Origin: JBDHHQ01 sp039586035 | GTDB taxonomy: Bacteria > Gemmatimonadota > Gemmatimonadetes > Longimicrobiales > Gaopeijiaceae | Direction: 5' to 3' | Assembly: GCA_039586035.1 (NCBI GenBank) | Contig: JBDHLD010000013.1 | Coordinates: 1 to 64,000 of the forward strand | DNA: 64,000 nucleotides | Part shown: one piece after another, positions 44,068-54,893 of the stretch | Numbering within the stretch: the first letter of the stretch is position 1 | Layout of the letters: every line of letters begins with the position of its first letter | The notes under the pieces: generated by a model | Databases searched by the model: none | What the model saw: only the letters and a program-made list of their open reading frames with translations | What the model was told of the DNA's origin: nothing | Made by a program: the position numbers and the translations under genes

Positions 44068-44142
44068 TGGGCCCTCGCTTGTCACATCTCGCGCTCGTCC
44101 CACTGGAGCCGGCAGCGCCTGGTGGCATGGAGGCGGCCGTGA
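43969..44142 (+). CDS. Micro-ORF made of a 9-residue repeat, between permease and ATPase genes
   Basis: The frame of 57 codons starts at GTG 43969, 5 nt after a good GGAGG, and overlaps the permease stop as GTGA. It ends at 44140-44142, again as GTGA with the ATPase start. The first half is a 27-bp tandem repeat giving VRRAVGSGI, VRRVVGSGV, VRRAVGSEL and a partial VRRVGHW. The rest is basic and Trp-containing (ISRSSHWSRQRLVAWRRP). Near its end it carries the GGAGG that serves the ATPase start. The strong Shine-Dalgarno and double start/stop overlap make translation plausible. The peptide itself may matter less than the coupling. Confidence 0.45.
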   Translation: MRRAVGSGIVRRVVGSGVVRRAVGSELVRRVGHWALACHISRSSHWSRQRLVAWRRP

Positions 44143-45208
44143 GCGTCCTGGAGGTCCGCGACCTGGTAACGCGCTTCCACACCGAGCGTGGGATCGTTCA
44201 CGCCGTCAACGGCATCTCGTACGCCGTGGACGAGGGCGAGGCCCTGGCCATCGTGGGCGAGAGCGGCTCGGGCAAGACCGTAGGCGTCCTCTCGCTCATG
44301 GGGCTCATCCCCGACCCACCGGGCCGGGTGGAGGGGGGAGAGGTGATCCTGAACGGCCGGGACGTGCTCCGCCTGGGACCGGGCGAGTGGCGCGACGTCC
44401 GCGGCAAGGAGATCGCCATGATCTTCCAGGATCCGATGACGTCCCTGAACCCCGTGCTCACGGTGGGATACCAGTTGTTCGAGGCCACCAAGCGCCATCT
44501 GGGCTTGTCGACGGCCGAGGCTCGCGAGCACGCGGCCGAGCTGCTCGGGCTGGTGGGCATCCCCAACGCGGCAGAGCGCCTCTCGGATCACCCCCATCAG
44601 TTCTCCGGAGGCCAGCGGCAGCGGGTCATGATCGCCATGGCCCTTTCGTGCCGTCCCACCGTGTTGGTGGCCGACGAGCCGACGACGGCGCTGGACGTCA
44701 CGATTCAGGCCCAGATCGTCGACCTGGTGAAGGATCTGCAGCGTCGCCTGGGCATGGCCATCATCTGGATCACACACGACCTCGCCCTCGTCGCCGGCCT
44801 CGTGGACCGCGTCGCCGTGATGTACGCCGGGAGGATCGTGGAGCACGCGCCGGTCCGGGCGATCTACAAGGAACCCCGTCATCCCTACACCCTGGGCCTC
44901 CTTCGGTCCATGCCCACCGTGGACGCGCTGCACCGCCGTCGCTTGACCGCCATCGAGGGGTCACCACCCGACCTGCGGGTCGATCCGGGACATTGCCCCT
45001 TCGCGCCTCGCTGCCCGCTCGCGGTCGAGCGTTGTTGGGCGGAGCGGCCCCCACTTCTGCACGCCGATCCAGATCATACGTCGGCCTGTTGGCGGTGGGA
45101 GGAGGTGGCAGCGGGCGCCTGGGAACGTGCGATGAGCCAGGGGGAGGGGAGCACCGGACCCTCCGATGATGGCGCCGGCTCTGACGAAGGCCACCATGGA
45201 GGTGGAGC

Positions 45209-45212
<4 letters not shown>
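44139..45212 (+). CDS. ABC transporter ATP-binding protein, DppD/OppD type
   Basis: The start GTG 44139 has GGAGG 5 nt upstream; ATG 44127 is the alternative. The 357 residues contain Walker A GESGSGKT, the Q-loop MIFQDPMTSLNP, the signature HQFSGGQRQRVMIAMAL, Walker B VLVADEPTTALD and the switch His in WITHDLALVAG. The oligopeptide-type C-terminal domain has the CPFAPRCPLAVERC cysteine cluster, associated in this family with an iron-sulfur site. An acidic Gly/Ser-rich tail of about 30 residues is unusual. It energises uptake together with the next ATPase. It overlaps the upstream micro-ORF and the downstream gene by 4 nt each. Confidence 0.95.
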
Positions 45213-46224
<1,012 letters not shown>

Positions 46225-46228
<4 letters not shown>

Positions 46229-47412
46229 GCGAGTTGTTGCGCGTTGGCGTAATCGGAGCGGGCCGTTGGTCCAACACGGCTCATCTGCCCGGATGGCGGA
46301 GATCGCTTCTGTGCGAGCTGGTGGCCATCTGCGACCTGGACAGGGAGATGGCCCAGAACCGGGCGGACTGGTTCGACATCCCCGACGTGGTCACCGATGC
46401 CGAGGACATCATCTCACGGGACGACATCGACGTGGTGGACATCGTGACGCGGGGCGATCATCAGGATCTCGTCTTCCGGGCTTTGGAGGCCGGCAAGCAC
46501 TGTCTCGTGGAGAAGCCCGTCTGCCACGACTACCGGGACGTCTGGCGGGCCCAGGAGCTCGCCCGGTCCAAGGGGCTGAAGACCAAGGTGGGGCTGACGT
46601 TCCGGTACGCACCGGCGGTCATGTACATGTTCGACCTGGTCCGCCAGGGCTTCGTCGGCACGCCGTTCATCTTCAACGGCTACGAGCAGAACTCGCAATG
46701 GCTCGACCCCGACAACCCCATGGACAAGCGCATCCACAAGACGAAGCCCGTGGGGGAGGCACCTTGGGGGACGGACCCGAGCCGGGAGGGCATCACCGTA
46801 TCCTCGCTCGAGGGCTACGGCGCGCCCACCATCGACATCGGTCTCGAGTGCATCGGCAGCGAGTTGACCCAGGTGGTGGGCATCCTGGCCAACATGGTCC
46901 CGCATCGGCGCCGGACCAACCTCGATACGGAGCGTGAGCCCATCAACGTCGACGACGCCGACATGTTCATGGGCGAGGCGGCCAATGGTGCCCTTTTCTC
47001 CCTACAGTCGAGCTACGTGACGGTGGGCAACTACCCGGGCATCGAGGCCCGCATCTATGGCTCGGACGGGGCCATTATCGTGCGTCTGGTGGAGGAGTCC
47101 GGCGTCATCCAGACCATCCGCACGGCCACCCCCGACGCGGTGGAGTTCGCGGAACGAGAGATCCCCGAGCGCTACTTCCCGCCCGGGTACCGCGAGGGTG
47201 ACGCCTGGGGCACGGCCTTCTACGGGAACCTGGTCCACAACTTCTGCCAGGAGATCGTGGATGGCGGCGAAGAGAACCAGGGAGACTTCGCCCAGAGCGC
47301 CCGCGTCCAGGAGATCATCAATGCCGTGACGCTTTCCCACCGGCAGCGGCGTTGGGTGGATCTGCCCCTTTCGGACGGCGATCAGATCAACCCGCAGACG
47401 ATGCCCTGGTGA
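46225..47412 (+). CDS. Gfo/Idh/MocA family oxidoreductase, first copy
   Basis: The start at 46225 (GAGGAG 5 nt upstream, ATGA overlap) gives 395 residues. The Rossmann domain opens with LLRVGVIGAGRWSNTAHLPGW and includes the family's LVEKPV (the EKP motif). The C-terminal substrate domain carries YGAPTIDIGLECIGSE where many members have a GG..xDxG..H motif. It probably oxidises or reduces a sugar, inositol or related polyol with NAD(P). Its place directly behind the ABC genes suggests that the transported molecule has a sugar-like part, or that these enzymes process a released product. It is not a duplicate of the next gene (low similarity). Confidence 0.9.
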
Positions 47413-47451
47413 CGGAGATTCTCGTGAACGAGCGACCGAGGAGATCGGACC

Positions 47452-48456
47452 TTGGGTGACCGGACGCTGCGTTGGGGCGTGATCAGCACCGCCAACATCG
47501 GCCGAGCTGCCGTGAACCCCGCAATCCAGGCTTCCGCGAACGGTGAGCTGGTCGCCGTGGCGAGCCGAGATGGCTCGCGGGCGCGGGCGTTCGCGGACCA
47601 GTGGGGAATCCCCAGGTCACACGCGACGTACGAAGCGCTCCTCGAGGACGACGCCGTCGACGCCGTATACATCCCACTGCCCAATAGCCTGCACCGGGCG
47701 TGGACGATTCGTGCCGCCGAGGCCGGGAAGCACGTGCTGTGCGAGAAGCCCCTGGCCCTGAACGCGTCCGAATGCCGGGAGATGGGCGCCGCGGCCAGAG
47801 AGCACGGCGTGAAGCTGATGGAGGCCTTCATGTACCGCTTCCACCCGCGCACGGAGCGAGTCGTGGAGATGGCGCGATCCGGCGCCCTGGGCAAGCTCGA
47901 GATGGTCCGAAGCGCGTTCACGTTCAGGCTGAATCGGCCGGACAACATCCGCCTCGACCCCGAGCTGGGAGGCGGCTCCCTCATGGACGTCGGCTGCTAC
48001 TGCGTCAACGTGAGCCGCACCATCGCTGGCGCCGAGCCCGTCGAGGTCCAGGCGGTCTCCACGCCGGCTCCCAGCGGTGTGGATGCCCGGATGGTGGGGA
48101 CGCTCCGCTTCGCCGACGGGCTGTTCGCCCAGTTCGACTCCGCGCTGACCATGGAGCGGCGGGAAGTCTATGAGGTCGCGGGAACGGACGCCTGGCTGCA
48201 GGTGCCGGACGCATTCCTCCCCGGGGAGGCTGACGTGTCGTTCTTCGAGCACAGGAGGGGCGGCGACGTCGTGGAGCACCAGGTCCCCGGGGCCGACGAG
48301 TATCGGCTCATGGTCGAGCACTTCGCGGATTGCGTCTTGAACGACCGGGAGCCTCGCTACGGGGCGGACGAAGCGGCCGCCAGCATGCGCGTGATCGAGG
48401 CTCTGTACGAGTCGGCGCGGCGGGGAGGGGTGACGGTGGCAGTGGCATCGTCCTGA
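47452..48456 (+). CDS. Gfo/Idh/MocA family oxidoreductase, second copy
   Basis: The start TTG 47452, with GAGGAG 8 nt upstream, gives 334 residues. Family features include TLRWGVISTANIGRAAVNPAI (a variant of the GxGxxG loop), LPNSLHRAW, LCEKPLALN and the substrate-domain block PELGGGSLMDVGCYCVN. In that block GGGSLMDVGCY is the family's conserved metal-free catalytic region with Asp. It resembles trans-dihydrodiol/glucose-6-phosphate-dehydrogenase-like members more than the first copy does. It likely acts on a sugar-type substrate with NAD(P). Confidence 0.9.
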   Translation: MGDRTLRWGVISTANIGRAAVNPAIQASANGELVAVASRDGSRARAFADQWGIPRSHATYEALLEDDAVDAVYIPLPNSLHRAWTIRAAEAGKHVLCEKPLALNASECREMGAAAREHGVKLMEAFMYRFHPRTERVVEMARSGALGKLEMVRSAFTFRLNRPDNIRLDPELGGGSLMDVGCYCVNVSRTIAGAEPVEVQAVSTPAPSGVDARMVGTLRFADGLFAQFDSALTMERREVYEVAGTDAWLQVPDAFLPGEADVSFFEHRRGGDVVEHQVPGADEYRLMVEHFADCVLNDREPRYGADEAAASMRVIEALYESARRGGVTVAVASS

Positions 48457-48467
48457 GAGGAGGCCCC

Positions 48468-49709
48468 GTGACCGCGCTCGCCCGCTCCGTTCCTTCGATG
48501 GGTCCGCTGGCTCCGGGCCAGCGGATCACGGCGATCGACATGGTTCGGGGCTTCGCCCTCTTCGGCGTGCTCCTGGTCAACATGTACAACTTCGGCGCCT
48601 CTTCGCCGGCCTGGACCGATCCGCCGGACCGGTGGGCGTTCTCGGTCATGCGGGTCTTCTTCGAGACCAAGTCGTGGCGGCTATTCTCCTTCCTTTTCGG
48701 CTTGGGCTTCTCCATCCAGATGCTGCGCGCGACGGAGCGAGGAGGTGGCTTCCTGGGCATCTACCTGCGCCGGATCGTGATCCTATTCGTGATCGGCATG
48801 GGACACGCGCTCTTCTACGACGGCGACATCCTCATGATCTACGCGATCCTCGGGCTCGGCCTTCTCGCGTTCCAGAGGGTCAGTCCCAGGGTCATCCTGG
48901 TCGTCTCCCTCTCGCTCCTTGCCGTGTTCCCGATCGAGCGGGCGGTCCGCGCTTTTGGCTCCCCGTCGGCCTCGACGGTGGCTGAGGCCTCGGACCCCGC
49001 GGCGGCACGGGCCCGGCTGGAGGAGGCTCGCAGGAGCCATCCCTACGCGGTGGGATCCATCGTCGAAGTGTGGCGGTCGAACAGCGACGCGATCCCACCC
49101 CGACCGCTCCAGGATCTGCGGGGACCCGAGTCCAGCTTGGCGCTCTTCGCCATGTTCCTGCTCGGCCTGTACGTGGGGCGCCGGAGGATCTTCCAGGACC
49201 TCGACCGACACCGCCGCCTGATCCGACGGGTCTGCGGTTGGGGCCTGGGGCTGGGCTTGCTCGGAATGGCGGTCGAGCGCGGGCTCAACGTGACAACGGG
49301 GTACACGGTCTTTCGCGCACAGGTGGCTGGGGCGATGCCGCAGCTCGTCGGGGACGTGGCGTTCGCGTTCGGTTCCACGGCCCTGGCCCTCGGCTACGCC
49401 GCGGGCATCACGCTTCTGGCCCAGTCCGGCGCCCGCCGGCTGGTAGCACCCCTGGCACCAGTCGGGCGTTTGGCGCTGAGCGTCTACCTGGGTCAGACGC
49501 TCCTGTTCACGACGCTGTTCTACGGGTACGCATTCGACCAGGTGTTTCGCCTCGGACCGGCGGCCGTCACCGCCTACGCCCTCCTGTTCTTCGCGCTGCA
49601 GATCGGGATCTGCGCCATTTGGGCCCGTCACTTCCGTTTCGGGCCCATGGAATGGCTCTGGCGGGCGCTCACGTATGGCAGGCGCCCGCCGTTCCGGGTC
49701 GCAGCGTAG
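48468..49709 (+). CDS. DUF418 family membrane protein
   Basis: The start GTG 48468, 5 nt after GAGAGGAGG, gives 413 residues. The family's typical opening is ITAIDMVRGFALFGVLLVNMYNF. Around ten hydrophobic segments follow, with SWRLFSFLFGLGFSIQM, GHALFYDGDILMIYAILG and, near the C-terminus, VGRLALSVYLGQTLLFTTLFYGY with RFGPMEWLWRALTYG. DUF418 proteins are predicted transporters or acyltransferase-like membrane proteins of unknown role. Here it closes the transporter operon, 11 nt after the second oxidoreductase. Confidence 0.88.
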   Translation: MTALARSVPSMGPLAPGQRITAIDMVRGFALFGVLLVNMYNFGASSPAWTDPPDRWAFSVMRVFFETKSWRLFSFLFGLGFSIQMLRATERGGGFLGIYLRRIVILFVIGMGHALFYDGDILMIYAILGLGLLAFQRVSPRVILVVSLSLLAVFPIERAVRAFGSPSASTVAEASDPAAARARLEEARRSHPYAVGSIVEVWRSNSDAIPPRPLQDLRGPESSLALFAMFLLGLYVGRRRIFQDLDRHRRLIRRVCGWGLGLGLLGMAVERGLNVTTGYTVFRAQVAGAMPQLVGDVAFAFGSTALALGYAAGITLLAQSGARRLVAPLAPVGRLALSVYLGQTLLFTTLFYGYAFDQVFRLGPAAVTAYALLFFALQIGICAIWARHFRFGPMEWLWRALTYGRRPPFRVAA

Positions 49710-50022
49710 CCGCAACACTCCGCGTTCCCCCATCCCCGCCCCGCCGCGAGACCTCGCCGGGGCCTGCGAGTTGCACCTCATACGGGGTGTTCGCGAGGTG
49801 CGATGGGGCGCTCACGCAGCACTCCCATCGCCCGAACCGAGCCGGACAGGGAGGACAGGCCCTCGCAGCAATGACGACCAGTCGGATCCACCTCTGTTGC
49901 AAGGCTGAGACGGTGACTCGAAGCAACGCCAGATCGAGCGGCGGAGGGCGGCAAAGAGTGACTGGAGTCGGGAAATAACTGTTCGGCGCCGGCCCTCTAG
50001 ACCAGAAGGCAGGAGCCCACTC
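49710..50022. other. Intergenic region before the surface lipoprotein
   Basis: No gene, strong hairpin or repeat is seen here. It presumably contains the end of the ABC operon transcript and the promoter of the lipoprotein gene at 50023, but no convincing promoter box was found. Confidence 0.4.
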
Positions 50023-51216
50023 ATGAAGCGTTGGATCTACACCACGTTGACGCTCGCGACCTTCGGGGTGGCGGCGTGCGAGGACGGCACCGAGGCACCG
50101 CTGGCACCGGACCTCGGGACCGCCTCGACGGCCGCGTCTCACACCGTCGTGTCTCCCGAGCTCGCCCGCTCGGTCCTCCAGTCACGGGGCGATCGACCGT
50201 ACTACTCGATCGCCGGGGCGGAAGAGGGCGGCGACGCAGGAGCGGAGTCCTGCGTGGCCCTCGATTTCGAGGGCATTCCCGACGCGACTCAGGTGGGTAC
50301 GCTCGCCGGCGCGGTGACCGCTGCGTTCGGGACGTCGTGGTACGCCATCGTCGACGTCGATGACGGCGGCAGCGGGGACTTCGCCAACGAGCCCTCATCC
50401 ATGACGGCTGCGACCCAGATGGACCTGGGCGACGTGGATATCGTCCTGGATCAGCCCGTCACGTCGGTGTCGCTCTCCTACTCGGCCGCCTCCGAGACGC
50501 TTCCGATCACTCTGCTGGGGTTGGATGGTGACGGTGCGACGGTGGCGTCCGCGGAGGGCACCACGGTCGGCTTCGACCTGTTCGGCTCGCTCTGCACCGG
50601 CGACCCGAACGGATCCTACTGCGCCTGGGACGTCCTCGAGGTCTCCACCGTCGAGCCGCTCATCCAGACGGTCAGGCTGACCGGTGTGGGGTCAGCGATG
50701 CTCTTCATCATCGACGACATGGTCCTCTGCGGCGCCGGCGGCCCCGGTGGCGACCCGCCGCCCGTCGAGGACAACGTGAGCATCGACATCAAGCCGGGCA
50801 GCGACGAGAATCCCGTCAACCCGAGCGCGGAAGGCAAGCTGCCCGTGGCCCTCTTCGGGAGCGAGGAGCTGGACGTGTCGTCCGTCGACCTCGAGTCCCT
50901 CACGCTGGGTGACGGGGTGGACGAAGACACGCCTCTGGCACGAAAGGGTGGCGACCAACCCATGGCTCAGGTCGTGGAGCTCAACGACGACGGGTTCCCG
51001 GACCTCATGTTGCACTTCGACGTGGGCGAGATGGTGGAGAACGGAGACCTCACGTGGGAGACCACGGAGGTACAGACCCTGCGCGGAACGGACTTCGTCC
51101 GGGTCGTCGGAGGAGGAGGCGAGGCCGACGGTGACGTGGTGGAGGGCGCCGACGTCGAGGAGCCGAGCGATCGCGGTCAGGGCCAGAAGAAGGGGCATGA
51201 CAAAGGCGAAAGCTGA
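50023..51216 (+). CDS. Secreted lipoprotein of unknown function
   Basis: The 397 residues begin with a lipoprotein signal ending in VAAC (Cys at about 19). A middle domain (about 80-235) looks like a beta-sandwich typical of surface adhesin-like modules, with CVALDFEGIPDATQVG and LFIIDDMVLCGAGG. A second domain opens with VSIDIKPGSDENPVNPSAEGKLPVALFGS, a motif found in many secreted proteins of environmental bacteria ('IDIKPGS..NPINP...G.IPVAILGS'). The C-terminus is a low-complexity acidic then basic tail (GGGEADGDVVEG..., GQGQKKGHDKGES). It is exported and probably surface exposed; its role is unknown. A bidirectional terminator follows. Confidence 0.75.
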   Translation: MKRWIYTTLTLATFGVAACEDGTEAPLAPDLGTASTAASHTVVSPELARSVLQSRGDRPYYSIAGAEEGGDAGAESCVALDFEGIPDATQVGTLAGAVTAAFGTSWYAIVDVDDGGSGDFANEPSSMTAATQMDLGDVDIVLDQPVTSVSLSYSAASETLPITLLGLDGDGATVASAEGTTVGFDLFGSLCTGDPNGSYCAWDVLEVSTVEPLIQTVRLTGVGSAMLFIIDDMVLCGAGGPGGDPPPVEDNVSIDIKPGSDENPVNPSAEGKLPVALFGSEELDVSSVDLESLTLGDGVDEDTPLARKGGDQPMAQVVELNDDGFPDLMLHFDVGEMVENGDLTWETTEVQTLRGTDFVRVVGGGGEADGDVVEGADVEEPSDRGQGQKKGHDKGES

Positions 51217-51291
51217 GGCTCTACCGAGGGTCGATCCGAGCGAGCTTCGGATCGGCCCCGGTGTGGCTCGGTCCAGCGCACAGGAAAAAGA

Positions 51292-51325
51292 GACGCCGGG
51301 GGCTGCGGGTGCGGCCCCCGGCGTC
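51292..51325. terminator. Bidirectional intrinsic terminator
   Basis: A 12-bp perfect stem, GACGCCGGGGGC (51292-51303) with GCCCCCGGCGTC (51314-51325), lies between the convergent lipoprotein and antiporter genes. On the minus strand the stem is followed closely by CTCTTTTTCC, a good U-run, so it terminates the antiporter transcript and probably also the plus-strand one. Confidence 0.75.
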
Positions 51326-51401
51326 GCGCGTTTACGGCGAGGAGCGTTTCGAAGCAATGGGGCCGGGGCTCAGTCGGACTTGTCGACTCCGGACTGGAGA
51401 C

Positions 51402-52518
51402 TCACGCCTCGCCCAGACGCACCAGCGCCAGGCGCGTCAGCACCGGGCCCACGAGCTCGAACACCACGGTGGACCCGATCATGACCGGCAGGATCGTGTC
51501 GCCGAGTTCCGGAAAGCGGTCGAGGACGACCAGCGCCATGCCGATGGCTACACCCGCCTGAGGCAGGAGCGCCGGCCCCATCCACCGGCCCCAGCCGGCC
51601 GGTGAGTAGGATGTAGGCCGGTCCCAGCACGCCCACGGCTACCAGCGACTCCAGGTGGAGCGACGCCCCGGCCAATAGGAAGAACAGGATCATGAACGGC
51701 CCCTCCACACCTTCGATCTCGTGGAAGGGCCGCTCATGGTGCTTGGCCAAGTTGGCCACCACGGTCCCCATGACGATTCCGGTCAGCAGAAACGAGACCT
51801 CGAGCCAGAGGGCCAGGCCGAGGCCCAGAAACAAGAAGCCGAGTCCTTCTACCAGGGCGGGTCGGCCCGGGCGCATCCGTCCGGTGAGCATTGCCATCGG
51901 TAACCCGGCTGCGACGCCGAGGAGCACCGCGCCAAGCAGCTCCTGGACTCCGACGATCAGGACATCGCCGGTGCTGCCCACAGCCAGGGCACCGGCGCTG
52001 GCGAGGAGCATGCTGAACACGACCAGGCCCCAGGCGTCATCCACCGCGACCGTGCCGAGGAGCGTGTCGGTAAAGGGGCCGCTGGCCTCCGACTCGTCCA
52101 CGACATCGGCCACGGCCGCCGGCGCGGTGGCAGTGGACATGCCCGCGAACAGGAGGGCGGTCGCGACCGGCACACCGATGGCGGCCAGTCCCAGAGCCAT
52201 CACGGTGACCGCTCCCAGAACGACGGTAGCGGAGAAGTACAGGACGTAGCGGCCATTTCGCGCGAGCCTCGCCCGGGTCAGATGACCTCCCAGCAGGAAG
52301 CCCACCATCGTCAGCGCGATGGCGCCGATGGGTGCGAACCACTCCTGGACGACGACAGGGAGCAGGTCCAGTCCGCTCGGTCCGATCAGGAGGCCCGCGA
52401 CGATCAGGAGGGTGACGCGGGGGAGAGGCGTGCGGCGCCCCAGCAGATCCGCCAGAAGGCCCAGAAGGAACAGGGCACCCAGACTCAGGAAGACCGTGAC
52501 GAGCTCTTCTGAGGACAT
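51402..52518 (-). pseudogene. Cation/proton antiporter (CPA2-type), frame broken near 51597
   Basis: The N-terminal ~300 residues are a classic CPA2 antiporter: LLIVAGLLIGPSGLDLLP, STATAPAAVADVV with the ion-binding region, LLGTVAVDDAWGLVVFSMLL with the Asp pair, and many TMs. After AYILLTGR the frame shifts. The true C-terminal TMs (MGPALLPQAGVAIGMALVVLDRF, VMIGSTVVFELVGPVLTRLALVRLGEA) lie in another frame and end at TGA 51402-51404. Without correction the product would end in a nonsense Gly/Arg-rich tail near 51370. Between LLTGR and GPALLPQ about 15-20 residues common in the family are absent, so a short deletion (possibly between GGCCGG repeats) is more likely than one lost base. Function if intact: K+/Na+ for H+ exchange at the inner membrane. 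Confidence 0.75.
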
Positions 52519-52755
52519 GCGTCTCCGCCACTGAGCTGCGTGGCCGCCGGTTCGAGGTCGTCGGTGAGGGCCGGATCGTATCCCACCGGGTCGGCTGCTG
52601 GCCGCATGAACGTAGGCAGACCCATCAGGGGCTGCCAGCCGCCGGAGTCCCCCGAACCGACTCCCGAACTCGCGCCGGGTGCTCTATGTTGGCGGCGGTC
52701 GTCCGTAGACCGGTGCCCTCGGCTGCTTGCCGGCGCTGGCCTTCCCAGGTGAAAG

Positions 52756-54393
52756 ATGCACGAGGTGGTCGATATGCGAGCCCTGCCGGTCAACGCGCCA
52801 CGAATCGTCGATCGCGCTGCCCTTCTGCCGGTACTGGCCCTCTTGGCCTGCTCGGCTCCGACCACGGATCCCCTGGACCTGTTGATCACGGGTGCGACCG
52901 TCGTGGACGGTTCGGGTCAGGAGCCGTTCGTCGCCGATGTCGGCGTGGACGACGACCGGATCGCCTTCGTGGGGGGCTCGCGCGGTGGGGTCCAGGCCAT
53001 GGACACCATCGATGCCACCGGGCTCCACCTGACGCCCGGCTTCGTGGACATGCACAGTCATGCGGAGCTGGACGAGACGTGGGGGCGCGACGGACTGCCC
53101 TTCGTTTACCAGGGCATCACGACCGCCGTGCTCGGCGTCGATGGCGGCGGCGCCCCGGACGTGGCGGAGGCGCTGAGGGCGTTCTCAGGGGACGGGATCG
53201 GGCTCAACGCCCTGCTCTACGTGGGCCACGGCGCGATCCGTCGAACGGTCCTGGGGCGGGAGAACCGCGCGCCCACCGAAGCCGAGCTGGACAGCATGAG
53301 GGCCCTGGTACGCAAGGGCATGGAGGAGGGCGCGTTGGGGCTTTCCACCGGTCTGTTCTACACACCGTCCCGCTACGCCTCCACCGAGGAAGTCATCGCG
53401 CTCAACCGGGTCGCCGCGGAATACGGCGGCATCTACGACACGCATGATCGGGACCTGGGGGCCGCCTACCAGGGCGTCGGGTACCTGAGCTCCATCCGCG
53501 AAGCGATCCGGATCGGCGAGGAGGCCGGCACGCCGGTCATCTTCAGCCACTTCAACGCCCAGGGCGCCCACAACTACGGCCGCGCTCCGGAAGGCGCCGC
53601 GCTGGTGGAGGAGGCCCGCGAGCGGGGGGTCGAAGTCTGGGCGGCCCAGCACGTGTACACGGCCACCCAGTCCAACCTCCGGTCGTACGCCATCCCCGAC
53701 TGGGCGGCGGCGGGGGAGCAGGACGAGATGCTCCGGAGATTCGACGACCCTGACACGGCCCGGGTACTCGACGTCCAGACCATGGAGATGCTGGAGATCC
53801 GGGGCGGCGCCGAGAAGATCCTGTTCGGAGATCCCCGGCCCGAGCTGAACGGTCGCACCCTGGCCGAGGTCGCCGAAGATCTGGAGCTACCCGTGCCCGA
53901 GGCCGTTCGTCGCATCCTGCGCGACGGCAACGCGGTCGTGATGAACCTGGACCTCTACGACACCGAGAACACGCGCTTCCTGGCCCAGCGGCCGTGGATG
54001 ATGACGTGCACGGACGGACGGACGCCCCGGCCGGATCAGGAGATCGCCCATCCCCGGCCGTATGGGGCGTTTACGCGGAAGCTGCGGCTGTTCGTCCTGG
54101 ACGAAGACGTCATCGACCTGCCCTTCGCGATCCGCAGCATGACCGGCTTGGCCGCCGACTTCCTGGGGATCGGGGATCGGGGCTACGTGCGGGAGGGGAT
54201 GTACGCCGACCTCGCCGTCTTCGACCTGGAGCGAGTCCGTGACAGGGCCACGTTTGCGGAGCCCAAGCTCTACGCCGAAGGTACCGTCCACGTGCTCGTG
54301 AACGGCGAATTCGCGCTCAGGAATGGCGAGGCCACCGGGGCCCTCGCCGGTCGTCCGTTGGTCAGGGGCGGGCGTGGGGCGGAGGGCTCCTGA
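52756..54393 (+). CDS. D-aminoacylase-like amidohydrolase lipoprotein
   Basis: The 545 residues begin with a lipoprotein signal (lipobox LLAC). The amidohydrolase-superfamily fold has LLITGATVVDGSGQEPFVADVGV, then the metal motif DMHSHAELDE. GLSTGLFYTPSRYASTEEVIALN and VIFSHFNAQG are typical of N-acyl-D-amino-acid deacylases. The C-terminal blade has YVREGMYADLAVFDLERV. It would hydrolyse N-acyl bonds of D-amino acids or hydantoin-like compounds outside the cytoplasm. Being a lipoprotein is unusual for this family but seen in environmental bacteria. The promoter region is shared with the divergent antiporter gene. Confidence 0.85.
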   Translation: MHEVVDMRALPVNAPRIVDRAALLPVLALLACSAPTTDPLDLLITGATVVDGSGQEPFVADVGVDDDRIAFVGGSRGGVQAMDTIDATGLHLTPGFVDMHSHAELDETWGRDGLPFVYQGITTAVLGVDGGGAPDVAEALRAFSGDGIGLNALLYVGHGAIRRTVLGRENRAPTEAELDSMRALVRKGMEEGALGLSTGLFYTPSRYASTEEVIALNRVAAEYGGIYDTHDRDLGAAYQGVGYLSSIREAIRIGEEAGTPVIFSHFNAQGAHNYGRAPEGAALVEEARERGVEVWAAQHVYTATQSNLRSYAIPDWAAAGEQDEMLRRFDDPDTARVLDVQTMEMLEIRGGAEKILFGDPRPELNGRTLAEVAEDLELPVPEAVRRILRDGNAVVMNLDLYDTENTRFLAQRPWMMTCTDGRTPRPDQEIAHPRPYGAFTRKLRLFVLDEDVIDLPFAIRSMTGLAADFLGIGDRGYVREGMYADLAVFDLERVRDRATFAEPKLYAEGTVHVLVNGEFALRNGEATGALAGRPLVRGGRGAEGS

Positions 54394-54470
54394 ATGCCGG
54401 CTGCCTGGGACTCCTCGATGTAGGACTCGGAGCCCGACGCGGGCCAGCGAGGAGGGGGGATCCGAGGGAG

Positions 54471-54893
54471 CTACCCAAGCACCTCGTCGAGCAGGAAGAG
54501 ATCGGTCAGGAGCGCCCGGATGTGGATGGTGGCGTTGAGGTTGTCGACGAGCTGGGAGCTGACGCCGTCCTGGCCCGCGACCAGACGGATCGCGGCCCGG
54601 GATTTGCGCGCGTCGTCCCCCAGCGTCTCGATCACTGCCCGGTAGTCGACAGCGGGCTCGAGCCCCTCCGCTTCCACGTGGGCGCGGAACCCGTCGGCCA
54701 GCCCATCCAGGGCCTGGTCCATCTTGTCGAGGAACTCCCGTAGCTGTCCCCCCGACTTGGCGGCCTGGTCGGAGGCCAAGCCCTGTGCGGCGTACGCGAG
54801 GAAGAACTCGTAGCTCTCCTCGATGGCCTCGATCCGTGCCTTCAGCTCGTCTCGGGTCAAGTCAGGCCGTGGGGTGGTCGGTGGGCGTGACAC
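54471..54893 (-). CDS. Small helical protein of unknown function, last gene of the molybdenum-enzyme operon
   Basis: The 140 residues are predicted almost fully alpha-helical with charged heptad-like stretches (ARIEAIEESYEFFLAYAAQGL, FLDKMDQALDGLADGFRAHVEAEG). No signal peptide, TM or metal motif is seen. The gene starts 32 nt inside the cytochrome b gene upstream, so it is translationally coupled to the molybdenum-hydroxylase operon. It might be an assembly chaperone, by analogy with accessory genes that accompany such enzymes, but no homology supports this. Confidence 0.55.
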   Translation of the reverse strand: MSRPPTTPRPDLTRDELKARIEAIEESYEFFLAYAAQGLASDQAAKSGGQLREFLDKMDQALDGLADGFRAHVEAEGLEPAVDYRAVIETLGDDARKSRAAIRLVAGQDGVSSQLVDNLNATIHIRALLTDLFLLDEVLG

